Notes under the pieces: model-generated | Database searches by the model: none | What the model was told of the DNA's origin: nothing | What the model saw: the letters and a program-made list of their open reading frames with translations, nothing else | Part shown: positions 16,795-24,977 of the stretch, piece by piece | Numbering within the stretch: the stretch's first letter is position 1 | Layout of the letters: the number at the start of each line of letters is the position of its first letter | NCBI GenBank assembly: GCA_934630735.1 | Contig: CAKTWK010000012.1 | Coordinates: 1-56,885 of the forward strand | Direction of reading: 5' to 3' | Length of the DNA stretch: 56,885 nucleotides | Source: an uncultured Collinsella sp. | GTDB taxonomy: Bacteria; Actinomycetota; Coriobacteriia; Coriobacteriales; Coriobacteriaceae | Program-made: the position numbers and the translations under genes

Positions 16795-17242
16795 CACCAT
16801 CATCGACGAGACCGTCATCCTACGCTACCTGCTTAACGACGACGAAGTTCTGTCACCGCGCGCCGCCAAGGTCATCGCCACGCGCACTGCTCGTGTCTAC
16901 CCCGAAATCATCACGCGCGTCGTGGTCACGCTGCGCGACGTCTATAAGGTTCCCCGCGTTGAGATTGCTGCGGCCATGAAAAGGCTGCTCGATGACGTCA
17001 TGGTCGACGAGCCCACCGTTGTCGCCCTTGCCGTCAAACTCTTTGGCAAGACCCATATGGACTTTTCCGACTGCCTCCTCGCAGCCCGAACCGCCATCTA
17101 CAACGATGATGTCGTGAGCTTTGGCAAGCCCATCATCCAAGGCATGATCGATTACCGCCGTAAACGCCAAACCGCAGCCGAAGCCCGCAACCGCAGCACC
17201 GACGCCACTATCGACAAGCTCCGCCACCGCCCCCGCAGCTAA
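16787..17242 (+). CDS. PIN-domain toxin (predicted ribonuclease)
   Basis: A 151-residue protein whose N-terminus IIDETVILRYLLNDDE and later THMDFSDCLLAA resemble PIN nucleases, with acidic residues near positions 7, 38 and 93-96 placed as in the Mg-binding site. PIN toxins of the VapC type cut tRNA or rRNA. It overlaps the preceding antitoxin by 8 bp. The last 25 residues are basic (Arg/Lys-rich), which may help RNA binding. Pairing of a RelB-like antitoxin with a PIN toxin rather than a RelE toxin is a known mixed arrangement. A 69-bp hairpin repeat begins 15 bp after the stop. Confidence 0.7.
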   Translation: MSSTIIDETVILRYLLNDDEVLSPRAAKVIATRTARVYPEIITRVVVTLRDVYKVPRVEIAAAMKRLLDDVMVDEPTVVALAVKLFGKTHMDFSDCLLAARTAIYNDDVVSFGKPIIQGMIDYRRKRQTAAEARNRSTDATIDKLRHRPRS

Positions 17243-17256
17243 CCCCATGCCCACCT

Positions 17257-17325
17257 AAGTTGCGGTGAAATAGTTCCTGGATTGAGGCTTGTTCGAGCTT
17301 TTCAGGAACTATTTCACCGCAACTT
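17257..17325. repeat. 69-bp hairpin repeat, copy 1
   Basis: Perfect 23-bp inverted arms (17257-17279 and 17303-17325) start with AAGTTGCGGTGAAATAG and enclose a 23-base loop. Two more copies of exactly the same length and outer arm lie at 18568-18636 and 42399-42467. No T-tract of terminator type follows directly on the plus strand. The rest of the gap up to 17509 shows no other feature. Confidence 0.9.
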
Positions 17326-17509
17326 TCTGTAAGGGCAGGTTTTAATACCGCCGAAAGGCCATTATCGACCGTTTGCCGATGTACCCAGCTCCGTTATAAG
17401 CCCCTGACCTGCACCGTCAAGCTTTTGGTCAGTTCATGTCAAGGTCCGACAGAATGAATATGCGATAGCTTGATGTCATTCGTTCCCTCTCAATGCCTTG
17501 GGGTCGCCA

Positions 17510-18505
17510 ATGAGTAACGATGGCCGCTGTACTAAACCACAGGTAAAGCTATTCTTCTCGATATTCGAGGCTCATCATGACGGGCGCCTGTTTGTAGCTA
17601 CGGAAAAATGGGATGAACGATGCGCCTACGCACTCATGAAAAAACAAATGATCGTTCGACTCTATAACCACGTCTATGCCGACCCTGCATATTGGAATGG
17701 ACTTGGTATAGAAGGTCGAATCTTTCAGCTGGCATCCGCCATTGCGATCGTTGAACCGGATGCCGTGTTTTGCGGAGCAACAGCGGCACTGCTCTATGGC
17801 ATCGGTTCTGCACACACGCTTCTCGACAAGGTGCAGGTGCTGTTGCCGCGTTCTACCAGGCGTGATACGTATGAATTCGTTGAGTATCGTCGCTGGCGGG
17901 CGGGCGAAGTGTGGCAGCTCGGTCCGTTTACGCTGACGGATCCGTACCGAACGGTTGTCGATATCGCCCGATCGACCGCGTTTCGCTATGCGCTAGGTTA
18001 TGTCGACGGGTTGGCTCGTGAGTACGGTGTCGAGCGCGAAGAACTGCGGGCATACGCGCAGGCCAATTGCCGAGGGCTGCACGGCATCGCGCGTGCGTTT
18101 GATGTTTTTGAGTATATGGACGGTCAATCGGACAACGGTGGCGAATCGGAGGCAAGGGCGGCGATGATTCTTGCCGGCGTCACCACGCCCGAACTACAGG
18201 TTGAGATAACACGGCCGGGGAACGCCGGCTACTATCTGGCCGACTACGGATGGCAGATGCCGAACGGCTCTTGGATGCTTGCCGAACTTCATGGACTAGG
18301 CAAGTTTGAGGACGATGCTCAAAATGATCCGGAACATACTGCAGCAAAGACCTATCGAGCTGCCCTCATACGCGACGCAAACCTTCGCGCCATGGGTCAT
18401 AACGTCATGCACTTCAAGCTGTCAGACACCTACGATGTCGAAGCATTTGGCGCCATGATGCGCGGCCATGGTATTCCGACAACAAAACCTTACGTCGGCT
18501 CCTGA
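17510..18505 (+). CDS. AbiEi-like antitoxin/regulator-type protein with nuclease-like C-terminal domain
   Basis: A 331-residue protein. The first 190 residues resemble the AbiEi family of type IV abortive-infection antitoxins: a short winged-helix-like start, then AALLYGIGSAH, VQVLLPRSTRRDTYEFVEYRR and FTLTDPYRTVVDIAR. The C-terminal 130 residues (GESEARAAMILAGV, YLADYGWQMPNGSWMLAELHG) recall the DUF559/very-short-patch nuclease-like domain seen behind AbiEi in many actinobacteria. No AbiEii nucleotidyltransferase toxin is adjacent, so it is an orphan. Base composition is more AT-rich than its neighbours and it lies between two copies of the 69-bp repeat, so recent acquisition is plausible. 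ATG 17510 is the likely start; an upstream TTG is possible. Confidence 0.55.
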   Translation: MSNDGRCTKPQVKLFFSIFEAHHDGRLFVATEKWDERCAYALMKKQMIVRLYNHVYADPAYWNGLGIEGRIFQLASAIAIVEPDAVFCGATAALLYGIGSAHTLLDKVQVLLPRSTRRDTYEFVEYRRWRAGEVWQLGPFTLTDPYRTVVDIARSTAFRYALGYVDGLAREYGVEREELRAYAQANCRGLHGIARAFDVFEYMDGQSDNGGESEARAAMILAGVTTPELQVEITRPGNAGYYLADYGWQMPNGSWMLAELHGLGKFEDDAQNDPEHTAAKTYRAALIRDANLRAMGHNVMHFKLSDTYDVEAFGAMMRGHGIPTTKPYVGS

Positions 18506-18567
18506 CCAACGGCACGCATCTTCTCGACAACAGAATCCAACATCGACCCAACCAACTCGGCCTCAAT

Positions 18568-18636
18568 AAGTTGCGGTGAAATAGTTCCCGAATAACCCAT
18601 AAAAGCCCAAAACCAGGAACTATTTCACCGCAACTT
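18568..18636. repeat. 69-bp hairpin repeat, copy 2
   Basis: 21-bp perfect arms (18568-18588 and 18616-18636) share the outer 21 bases with copy 1 while the loop sequence differs. It lies 62 bp after the AbiEi-like gene. Confidence 0.9.
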
Positions 18637-18688
18637 AGGAGGGGATGTGGGACAGTTTCGATTTCAGTCACCCCGTGCACTTACGAAA

Positions 18689-18720
18689 ATGGCTCTGGTC
18701 CCAGAAGGAACCAGAGCCAT
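18689..18720 (-). terminator. Terminator downstream of the tRNA remnant
   Basis: An 11-bp perfect stem ATGGCTCTGGT/ACCAGAGCCAT, extended to 14 bp with one mismatch, is followed on the minus strand by TTTTCG. Its sequence resembles the terminator at 18888-18922, which indicates that the two arose by duplication together with the tRNA-Gly 3' end. Confidence 0.7.
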
Positions 18721-18730
18721 TCATCTATCC

Positions 18731-18880
18731 TATGGAGCGGGCGACGGGAAGTCCAAGAATTTGCTTCGCAAATCCTTGTTTCGCTGCGGGCCTTCGGCCC
18801 TTGCGTGCTGCGCTGGAAAATGCTCACGCATTTTCTCAGCTCCGCACCCTGGCGGGTTCGATTCCCGTCGCCCGGCGCGT
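18731..18880 (-). pseudogene. tRNA-Gly 3'-end remnant and inverted T-arm copy
   Basis: TATGGAGCGGGCGACGGGAA at 18731-18750 repeats exactly the 3' end of the intact tRNA-Gly (18934-18953). At 18850-18874 the T-arm and acceptor sequence of the same tRNA appears in the opposite orientation. Between them are three small perfect hairpins (ATTTGC/GCAAAT, GGGCC/GGCCC, AAAATGC/GCATTTT). No complete cloverleaf with a 7-base anticodon loop can be drawn. It is best read as a broken duplicate of the tRNA gene or an element footprint. Apparent small proteins across it are translations of tRNA sequence. Confidence 0.55.
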
Positions 18881-18887
18881 AAACGAA

Positions 18888-18922
18888 AACAGCTCTGATC
18901 CCCAAAGGAAACCAAAGCCGTT
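18888..18922 (-). terminator. Terminator of the tRNA-Pro/tRNA-Gly operon
   Basis: A 16-bp stem with five to six G-U pairs (minus strand AACGGCTTTGG... with ...ATCAGAGCTGTT) and a short loop is followed by TTTTCG. It starts 13 bp after the tRNA-Gly CCA end. Confidence 0.7.
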
Positions 18923-18935
18923 AAAACAATTCTTA

Positions 18936-19009
18936 TGGAGCGGGCGACGGGAATCGAACCCGCGTCATCAGCTTGGAAGGCTGGGGTTCTACCATTGAAC
19001 TACGCCCGC
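18936..19009 (-). tRNA. tRNA-Gly (anticodon TCC)
   Basis: A 74-nt tRNA with encoded CCA. The acceptor GCGGGCG pairs with CGCCCGC; the anticodon loop is CTTCCAA with TCC at 18975-18977; the T loop is TTCGATT. It is transcribed after tRNA-Pro with a 6-bp spacer. Confidence 0.97.
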
Positions 19010-19015
19010 AAGATA

Positions 19016-19092
19016 TGGTCGGGACGACAGGATTTGAACCTGCGACATCCTGCTCCCAAAGCAGGCGCGCTACCAAACTGCGCCACGTCCCG
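19016..19092 (-). tRNA. tRNA-Pro (anticodon TGG)
   Basis: A 77-nt tRNA with encoded CCA. The acceptor CGGGACG pairs with CGTCCCG; the anticodon loop TTTGGGA places TGG at 19056-19058; the T loop is TTCAAAT. It is the first gene of a two-tRNA operon. Confidence 0.97.
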
Positions 19093-19143
19093 AAGGTGTT
19101 GAGCAGCTAAGGTCTAAACCTTGCGTGTCCCAAAGCGAAGGAA

Positions 19144-19172
19144 ATTATAGGGGAGACTCCCCGCCTGTGCAA
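19144..19172 (-). promoter_or_regulatory. Promoter of the tRNA operon
   Basis: On the minus strand TATAAT (19144-19149) lies 17 bp after TTGCAC (19167-19172). The spacer holds a GGGGAGTCTCCCC palindrome. The predicted start is about 45 bp before tRNA-Pro and just beyond the brnQ stop. Confidence 0.65.
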
Positions 19173-19183
19173 GCATTGATGCC

Positions 19184-20542
19184 TTAGCTCCTCGAATGTG
19201 CAACAAAACGACTATGGAGCAGACCGATCACAAATGCCACCACGGCAACCGGCGCCCACGCGGCACCGATATCCGCCAGCGGCAGCACATCAAACGGTAG
19301 CCACGCACCCGCAAAGAACGCGTCGCGGACCGAGGTGATCACACTCTGTACCGCGACCACGCCGCCGACCCAGACCCACACCTGCGGATGCGCGTCGCAA
19401 AAGCCGTGCACCAGACCCATAAGCACCAGCACAATGGCGACGGGATACAAGGCGTTGAGCATAGGCACCGAGAACATGAGGATCACGTCGAGACCCACGT
19501 TGGAGAGCACGCACGAAAACGCCGCGAACACAAAGGCGAGAATCGCGAAGGGGCGGCGCATGGCCTCCTCGGAGGCCTCAGCCCCCCCCTTAACCACATA
19601 CGTCTCGCAGAAGTAACGCGAGCAGCAGCTGATAAGACCGATGCACACGTTCATGCATGCGAGGAAAAAGATCGCAAAGACGACAACCGTGCCAGCAAGA
19701 CCGAAGTGCATAGAGGCCGAACGGGCGAGGATGGCGGCGCCGTTGGTGGCGTCGGGCATCACGGTGCCGAGCTGCATGCCGGCAAGGCCCAAGCCGCAGT
19801 AGATGATGGCCATGAGCACGCCGGCGATCACACCGGAACGCGAAATCTCAAAGGCCACGCGCTTGTCATCGGTAACACCCAACTCGTGGATGGTCTCGGC
19901 GATGATGATGCCAAAGGCGAGCGACGCGAGCAGGTCCATGGTCTGATAGCCAGTCAGAAAGCCCTGCACGGCGGCGCCTGCATCGTAGGGGGCCTGAGGC
20001 GCGGTAGCCGGTCCCAGTGGCGAGATCACGGCAGCACCCACGACCAGCACGATGAGCGCAATGAGCGCAGGGCCTGTAATGCGGCCGAGTACGCGTGTGA
20101 TGACACCCGGGCGCAGCGTGAGCGCAAACGCGACGACGAAGAACCCGATGGCAAACACCAGGCGAGCCGTGCCGAGCGAAACGCCCTCGGGTAGCAGCGG
20201 CACCAGCATTTCGAACGCCGTAGAGCTTGTGCGCGGAATGGCCAGGCACGGACCGATGGCCAGGTAGACCGCCGCAACGAAGAATTCGCCAAACTTAGGA
20301 TGCACACGCCCGGCCAGCTCGCGGGCCGTGCCGGCGAGCGCGACGGCGATAAATCCCATAACGGGCAGACCGATAGCGGCAATCAAAAAGCCGATCATGG
20401 CAACCGGCGTGGCAGAACCTGCCTGCAGCGCCAGCAGCGGCGGAATGATGAGGTTACCGGCACCAAAGAGCATCGAGAACAGCGCAATGCCGACGGTGAC
20501 GACATGGTCGGAACGCAGACCGCGCGGGGCGGATGAAGCCAT
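19184..20542 (-). CDS. brnQ: Branched-chain amino acid transport protein BrnQ
   Basis: A 452-residue membrane protein with about 12 hydrophobic helices, of the LIVCS/BrnQ family of sodium- or proton-coupled Leu/Ile/Val importers. The N-terminal block VTVGIALFSMLFGAGNLIIPPLLALQAG is the family hallmark, followed by GYQTMDLLASLAFG. ATG 20542 follows AAAGG; a GTG two codons upstream is an alternative. It is transcribed alone: a terminator separates it from the cysteine desulfurase gene upstream, and the tRNA promoter starts just past its stop. No attenuator-like leader with runs of Ile/Leu/Val codons was seen. Confidence 0.93.
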   Translation of the reverse strand: MASSAPRGLRSDHVVTVGIALFSMLFGAGNLIIPPLLALQAGSATPVAMIGFLIAAIGLPVMGFIAVALAGTARELAGRVHPKFGEFFVAAVYLAIGPCLAIPRTSSTAFEMLVPLLPEGVSLGTARLVFAIGFFVVAFALTLRPGVITRVLGRITGPALIALIVLVVGAAVISPLGPATAPQAPYDAGAAVQGFLTGYQTMDLLASLAFGIIIAETIHELGVTDDKRVAFEISRSGVIAGVLMAIIYCGLGLAGMQLGTVMPDATNGAAILARSASMHFGLAGTVVVFAIFFLACMNVCIGLISCCSRYFCETYVVKGGAEASEEAMRRPFAILAFVFAAFSCVLSNVGLDVILMFSVPMLNALYPVAIVLVLMGLVHGFCDAHPQVWVWVGGVVAVQSVITSVRDAFFAGAWLPFDVLPLADIGAAWAPVAVVAFVIGLLHSRFVAHSRS

Positions 20543-20570
20543 AGGCACACCTTTCGGGTCGAAACAAAAA

Positions 20571-20595
20571 CGGAACGGGCAAAATACCCGTCCCG
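20571..20595 (-). terminator. Terminator of the selenium operon
   Basis: On the minus strand CGGGACGGG pairs with CCCGTTCCG (9 bp, one G-U) and is followed by TTTTTG. It lies 15 bp after the cysteine desulfurase stop and just before the brnQ start. Confidence 0.8.
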
Positions 20596-20609
20596 CAAGT
20601 ATATACGCT

Positions 20610-21749
20610 CTAGCAGGCTAAATCGCGCAGAGCATCGATAGCCGTGTCGACTTCCTTGGTCGTGTTGAAATACCCAAACGAGAAGCGGACGACACCCTGG
20701 CGCTCGGTACCTAACGCGCGGTGCATGAGCGGAGCGCAATGGGCACCAGGGCGCGTCGCAATCCCCCACCCTTGCATGAGCGCATCCGAGATCTCGGCAG
20801 AGTCGATATCGCCCACGTTGAGCGACACGATCGCCGAGCGCGCGGGTTGGTCAAACGCACCGTAAAGCACAATGCCGGGGATTTCGCGAGCACCTGCGAG
20901 GAAGCGCTCTGCAAGCGAGCGCTCATGCGCCGCAATCGCCTCGACCCCGCCTTGCGCCTCGATAAAGTCGAGACCGGCAGAAAGTCCCGCGATGCCGTGA
21001 CCGTTGAGCGTGCCCGCCTCAAGACGCGTGGGCCACTCAAGTGGCTGCAGTGGGTCAAAGCTGTGCACGCCCGTGCCGCCCATGGCCCACGGAGACACGT
21101 CAATGCCCTCCGCCACGGCCAGGCCGCCGGTGCCTTGGGGTCCCATGAGCCCCTTGTGGCCGGTAAAGCACACAATGTCGAGCCCCATGGCATGCATATC
21201 GATACGCGCCGTGCCGGCAGACTGAGAGGCATCGACGATTACCAGCGCACCGGCCGCATGGGCCATGGCCGCCACGCGCGCAATGTCGACCGCGTTGCCG
21301 GTCACATTTGAGGCGTGCGTCACCACCACGGCACGTGTGCCCGGCGTCACCAGCCGCTCAAGCTCTTCGTAGTCGAGCGCACCGTTCGCGTCGCAGCCCG
21401 CATGCTCAACGGTCACACCCCGCTCCGCTGCCAGGCGGTTGAGCGGACGCAGCACGGAGTTGTGCTCGAGCACCGTCGTGACCACGCGGTCGCCGGGGCG
21501 CACCACCCCGTTGATGGCGGTGTTGAGCGCCGCCGTAGAGTTGGGCGTAAAGCACACATGGTCCGCCCTCGGGCAACCTAAAAGGCGCGCGAGCTTGGCA
21601 CGGCAACCGTGAATCGTGCGAGCCGCATCGAGCGCACCCGACGTGGCACCGCGCCCGGCATTGCCGAGCGAGCACATCGCCTGCGTCACGGCATCGATGA
21701 CCGTCTGCGGCTTGTGCATGGTCGTCGCCGCGTTATCCAGGTAGATCAT
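20610..21749 (-). CDS. Class V aminotransferase: cysteine desulfurase / selenocysteine lyase family
   Basis: A 379-residue PLP enzyme of the NifS/CsdB type. The PLP lysine is Lys199 in CFTGHKGLMG; the aspartate motif is IVDASQSAG; the catalytic Cys338 lies in RPGAHCAPL. It takes S from cysteine or Se from selenocysteine. Its place as last gene of selD-yedF-DUF3343-csd matches the subgroup of NifS-like proteins found in selenium operons, so delivery of selenium to SelD is the likely role; iron-sulfur cluster work is possible too. ATG 21749 overlaps the DUF3343 stop by 4 bp (ATGA) and follows GGGAGG, so translation is coupled. Confidence 0.85.
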   Translation of the reverse strand: MIYLDNAATTMHKPQTVIDAVTQAMCSLGNAGRGATSGALDAARTIHGCRAKLARLLGCPRADHVCFTPNSTAALNTAINGVVRPGDRVVTTVLEHNSVLRPLNRLAAERGVTVEHAGCDANGALDYEELERLVTPGTRAVVVTHASNVTGNAVDIARVAAMAHAAGALVIVDASQSAGTARIDMHAMGLDIVCFTGHKGLMGPQGTGGLAVAEGIDVSPWAMGGTGVHSFDPLQPLEWPTRLEAGTLNGHGIAGLSAGLDFIEAQGGVEAIAAHERSLAERFLAGAREIPGIVLYGAFDQPARSAIVSLNVGDIDSAEISDALMQGWGIATRPGAHCAPLMHRALGTERQGVVRFSFGYFNTTKEVDTAIDALRDLAC

Positions 21750-21997
21750 CGCACGACCTCCCACATATCGATCACGGTATAGCCCTCGGTGGGAACGCCC
21801 GCCGCGGCGAGTTCGCCGTGCAGCAGGTCCTCATCCGAAGGCAGCGCCTTCCATGCCAGGCCGCAGCCGGCAGCGACCTCCCCGGGCACGGGAATCGTGC
21901 GCCCGGGTAGGCCGCGCTCGATGCACAGGGACTCGCAACCCATGGCGGCCGCCGTGGTGGGAAACGTGATGACAAGCGCAGGGCGCTTTTCTCTCAT
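21746..21997 (-). CDS. DUF3343 putative Se/S-carrier protein
   Basis: An 83-residue protein matching DUF3343, a small family found with YedF and SelD. The sequence is LVITFPTTAAAMGCESLCIERGLPGRTIPVPGEVAAGCGLAWKA; the Cys in AGCGLAW and the ITF-TTA-A start are the family features. It likely binds sulfur or selenium on Cys and hands it on, but no activity is proven for the family. It overlaps the downstream csd gene by 4 bp and lies 18 bp after yedF. Confidence 0.8.
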   Translation of the reverse strand: MREKRPALVITFPTTAAAMGCESLCIERGLPGRTIPVPGEVAAGCGLAWKALPSDEDLLHGELAAAGVPTEGYTVIDMWEVVR

Positions 21998-22015
21998 GGC
22001 AATCCCGCCCAAACG

Positions 22016-22642
22016 CTACGGGCGCACGACGCGCACAGCCTGCTCCATCTTCTCCACGATCACGTACATGTTGGTGACCTCGCCCACCGCAAGCTGGTCC
22101 TTAATGCCATAGTGGTCGAGGCAGGTGCCACAGGTAAGGATCTCGACGCCCTGCTCGGCCAGGCCCTTCAGGTCATCGAGCACCGGCGAGCCCTCGACGG
22201 TAAGCTTGGCGCCGCCGTTATAGAACAGCATGGTCGCGGGCAGCTCCTCCTGCTGCGTCACAGCAAAGATAAAGGCCTTCATGAGCTTGTGGCCCAGCTC
22301 GTCGTCGCCGCGACCCATGCAGTCGGTGTAGACGGAAATGACGAGCTTGCCCTTGCCGGCGCTGGCATCACAGAAGGCAGCGCCATCCTTCTCGGGATCG
22401 GCCACGGCAACGGCGCCAGAGGTAGCCACGGTCACGTGCCACTCAGCGTCAGAAACCTTCTCGACCGAGGCCGTGCAGCCCTTCTCCTGCGCCATCTTGG
22501 AGATGTTCTTGACGGCGGTCTCGTTGTCGACCGAGGTCACCACAGCGCCCTCGCCATCGAGCTGCTTGATAGCCTTGAGCGTCTTGACGACGGGCAGCGG
22601 GCAGGCATCGCCCATGGCATTGACTTCAATTTTGGTAGACAT
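22016..22642 (-). CDS. yedF: Selenium metabolism protein YedF
   Basis: A 208-residue two-domain protein. Residues 1-70 are a TusA/SirA-like domain with the NAMGDACPLPVVKTLKAI motif, whose Cys-Pro is the sulfur/selenium-carrying site. Residues 95-200 are a DsrE/F-like domain ending in GVEILTCGTCLDHYGIKDQLAVGEVTNMY. The full-length fusion marks genomes that use selenium, so the gene supports the selenocysteine readings here. ATG 22642 follows AAAGGA. It lies 61 bp after selD in the same operon. Function is inferred to be Se handling between the desulfurase and SelD. Confidence 0.92.
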   Translation of the reverse strand: MSTKIEVNAMGDACPLPVVKTLKAIKQLDGEGAVVTSVDNETAVKNISKMAQEKGCTASVEKVSDAEWHVTVATSGAVAVADPEKDGAAFCDASAGKGKLVISVYTDCMGRGDDELGHKLMKAFIFAVTQQEELPATMLFYNGGAKLTVEGSPVLDDLKGLAEQGVEILTCGTCLDHYGIKDQLAVGEVTNMYVIVEKMEQAVRVVRP

Positions 22643-22703
22643 AGCAAAATCCTTTCGAAAGAACCGTTCTAGAGAACAGTAAACAGATACATAAACGTGC
22701 GGG

Positions 22704-23753
22704 CTAGCGAACAACGCGAACGGCAGGACCGCCCGGCACCGGCTCGCACACGCGACCGACAACTGCGGCGATACGCCCTTCGGCATGCAGGCGACGCGCA
22801 AGCTCATCCACATCCGCCGCGGGCGCCGCGATAAGCAGGCCACCAGACGTCTGCGGATCGTACAGCGCGTCGAGCATGCCCGGCTCCAGGTCATCGTCGG
22901 CCGTCACGCGCGGGCCAAAGAAGTCCTGGTTGCGGTAGGAGCCCGCTGGGATAATACCCAGACGCGCCATATCGAGCACCTGATCAAAGAGCGGCACCGC
23001 CCCCGACACAAGCTCAATCTGCACACCTGAGCCCTCGGCCATCTCGCACGCGTGCCCGATCAGGCCAAAGCCCGTGACATCGGTGCAGCCGTGAAGCTCA
23101 AGTCCCTCGGTCAGACGAATCGGCGCCTCGTTGAGGGTGCGCATCGAGTCAAACATCGGGCTGGCGTCATCCTGTTCGATGAGCTCGCCCTTAATGGCCG
23201 TGGTGATGATGCCCGAGCCGATTGCCTTGGTCAGCAACAGGACATCGCCAACGCGCGCGCCGCTATTGGCGAGCATGCGGTCGAGCGCGACAAAGCCGCT
23301 CACGGACAGGCCATACTTGGGCTCGTCGTCGTTGATGGTGTGGCCGCCCGCGATGGAGCAACCCGCCTCGACGCACTTGTCGGCGCCGCCCGCCAGAATC
23401 TGACCTGCGACCTCGACGCCCAGGCAGCTCGGGATGCACAGCAAGTTCATGGCATGGCTCGGCCGCCCGCCCATGGCGTAGATGTCCGACAGCGAGTTTG
23501 CCGCCGCGATCTGGCCAAACAGGAACGGGTCGTCGACCATCGGTGGAAAGAAGTCGACGGACTGCACGAGGCCCAGGTTTTCGCCAACACGAAAAACACT
23601 CGCATCGTCGGAGGTATCGAACCCCACGAGCAGGTTGTCGTTATGCACATTGGGTAAGTCGCCCAGGACCTGGGCGAGGGCTCCGGGAGCCAGCTTAGCG
23701 GCTCAACCGCTCGCGGCAGTCATAGACGTGAGCCTCATGGTGTCCTTAGCCAT
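22704..23753 (-). CDS. selD: Selenophosphate synthase SelD, itself a selenoprotein
   Basis: A 350-codon gene with an in-frame TGA at codon 17 (23703-23705). Reading it as Sec gives LTSMTAASG-Sec-AAKLAPGALAQVL, which lines up with the active-site Cys17/Lys20 region of E. coli SelD. SelD makes selenophosphate from selenide and ATP for tRNA-Sec. Other blocks are conserved: VQSVDFFPPMVDDPFLFGQIAAANSLSDIYAMGG, AGGHTINDDEPKYGL, TDVTGFGLIGHA and DPQTSGGLL. ATG 23753 follows AAAGGGGG and overlaps the glycosyltransferase stop by 8 bp. A start downstream of the TGA would delete the catalytic residue, so it is rejected. Sec-type SelD is known in other bacteria. Confidence 0.95.
23659..23705 (-). promoter_or_regulatory. 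UGA codon and candidate SECIS of selD
   Basis: After the TGA (23703-23705) two hairpins can form on the minus strand: GGCTC/GAGCC (23679-23691) and an 8-bp stem TCGCCCAG/CTGGGCGA with a GTC loop (23659-23677). Either could be the SelB-binding element; bacterial elements vary widely and I cannot decide between them. Confidence 0.5.
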
Positions 23754-24963
23754 ACGAACCCCCTTTCAACAAATCAACGACTTTAAGTATACGCGCCAGG
23801 CACGCTTCCCAAGAGACCGCCGACGGCTCGAACGTCGAAGGCGGAGCCGCAAGCGCCTGCGCGATAGCATCTGCCAGTGCGCGCTCAAACAACGGAAGGT
23901 CGGCCGCCACGGGCGTGTCGACATCCGTCATACGCGGCGACGCCACCCACGTCACGGGAGCACCGGGAAGCATCGCCTCCATCCAGGGACGAACGCCGGG
24001 CAAATCGGTCGCCACAACTTTGCAGCCGCACGCGAGGGCCTCGATCGTCACGAGCGGCAGACCCTCGTAAAACGAAGGCAGCACAAAGACGTCGGAACTG
24101 CGGTAGGCACGCACGAGTCCATAGCTATCCAGGCGCCCCGCCAGCGTCACCGGCACATCCGAGGCCGCGGTCAAGCGCTCGATACGCGCGTACTCGGCAT
24201 CGTCCCCGCGGCCGCCCACAAGTACCAAGCCAGATGGGCGGACGCCATCGTCAATCGGCAATGACACGGCTCGAACCAGCGACTCGACGCCCTTTTTAAA
24301 GCAAATCTTGCCCACGTACACAAGCGACCCCGGCTGCCTCGCCACGCTTGCGTCGCGGCAGAAGACGCGATGGTCGTAGCCCGTCCCAATCACGTGGATG
24401 CGATCGGTATCGACGCCGCACACCAGGCCAATCTGCTCAGCCTGCTCAGCATGGAGCGAAAAGACGGCATCGAGCCGACGAACCGCACTTACGATGCGAT
24501 CGCGCTCGAGCGCATGCGAACGCAGCTGGCGCAGGTCGGTCGAATGGCACACGGCAACAACCGGCACGCCCCGGACGCACTCGCGCGCCAATGCGGTCAC
24601 CAGATACAGGTGATGGCAGAGCACCAGATCGGGCTGAAACTCAGCCACCGCCCGATCGATTGCAGCAGCAAATGCCCGCTCAAATGCCTTGAGCATCGAA
24701 GGCGTCAGGTCACGATAGCGTGTGGAGGGATAGGGCATGACATCGGACATACCGCAGATGGGAAACGGCAGCTCGGGCGACTCGAACGGTACGGTAAACA
24801 CGGCAGCACGCCGGTCCAGCTCGCCTTGGGTATCACCCGGAGCCGCGCCGCAAAGCACGGCGGCGCGATGCCCCGTCTCGATCTGTTCGCGCACGAGCGC
24901 GGCAAGGTAGGTGCCGCTGCCGGTGCTATCTGGTTTTTGTGCCGAGATATTGAGGATGCGCAT
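23746..24963 (-). CDS. GT4-family glycosyltransferase
   Basis: A 405-residue GT-B fold enzyme. The N-terminus MRILNISAQKPDSTGSGTYLAALVREQ has the glycine-rich acceptor loop; the C-terminal donor domain has LVYVGKICFKKGVESLVRAV and the E-x7-E motif in FYEGLPLVTIEALACG. Substrate is unknown. It sits between the activator gene (14 bp) and selD (8-bp overlap), an odd place for a sugar enzyme. Whether it has any link to selenium, for example transfer onto a seleno- or thio-metabolite as SenB does in selenoneine synthesis, is speculation. A plain cell-envelope role is equally possible. ATG 24963 is chosen because residues before it read as Arg/Gly-rich noise. Confidence 0.85.
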   Translation of the reverse strand: MRILNISAQKPDSTGSGTYLAALVREQIETGHRAAVLCGAAPGDTQGELDRRAAVFTVPFESPELPFPICGMSDVMPYPSTRYRDLTPSMLKAFERAFAAAIDRAVAEFQPDLVLCHHLYLVTALARECVRGVPVVAVCHSTDLRQLRSHALERDRIVSAVRRLDAVFSLHAEQAEQIGLVCGVDTDRIHVIGTGYDHRVFCRDASVARQPGSLVYVGKICFKKGVESLVRAVSLPIDDGVRPSGLVLVGGRGDDAEYARIERLTAASDVPVTLAGRLDSYGLVRAYRSSDVFVLPSFYEGLPLVTIEALACGCKVVATDLPGVRPWMEAMLPGAPVTWVASPRMTDVDTPVAADLPLFERALADAIAQALAAPPSTFEPSAVSWEACLARILKVVDLLKGGSYG

Positions 24964-24977
24964 GTCGCGGTACACCC

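Noticed and set aside
17257..17325. A CRISPR array made of the 69-bp repeats
   Set aside because: The copies are far apart, palindromic and have no regular spacers; no cas gene is present.
18645..18998. Small proteins containing GRRESNP-type strings
   Set aside because: These are translations of tRNA T-arm sequence and its remnant, not genes.
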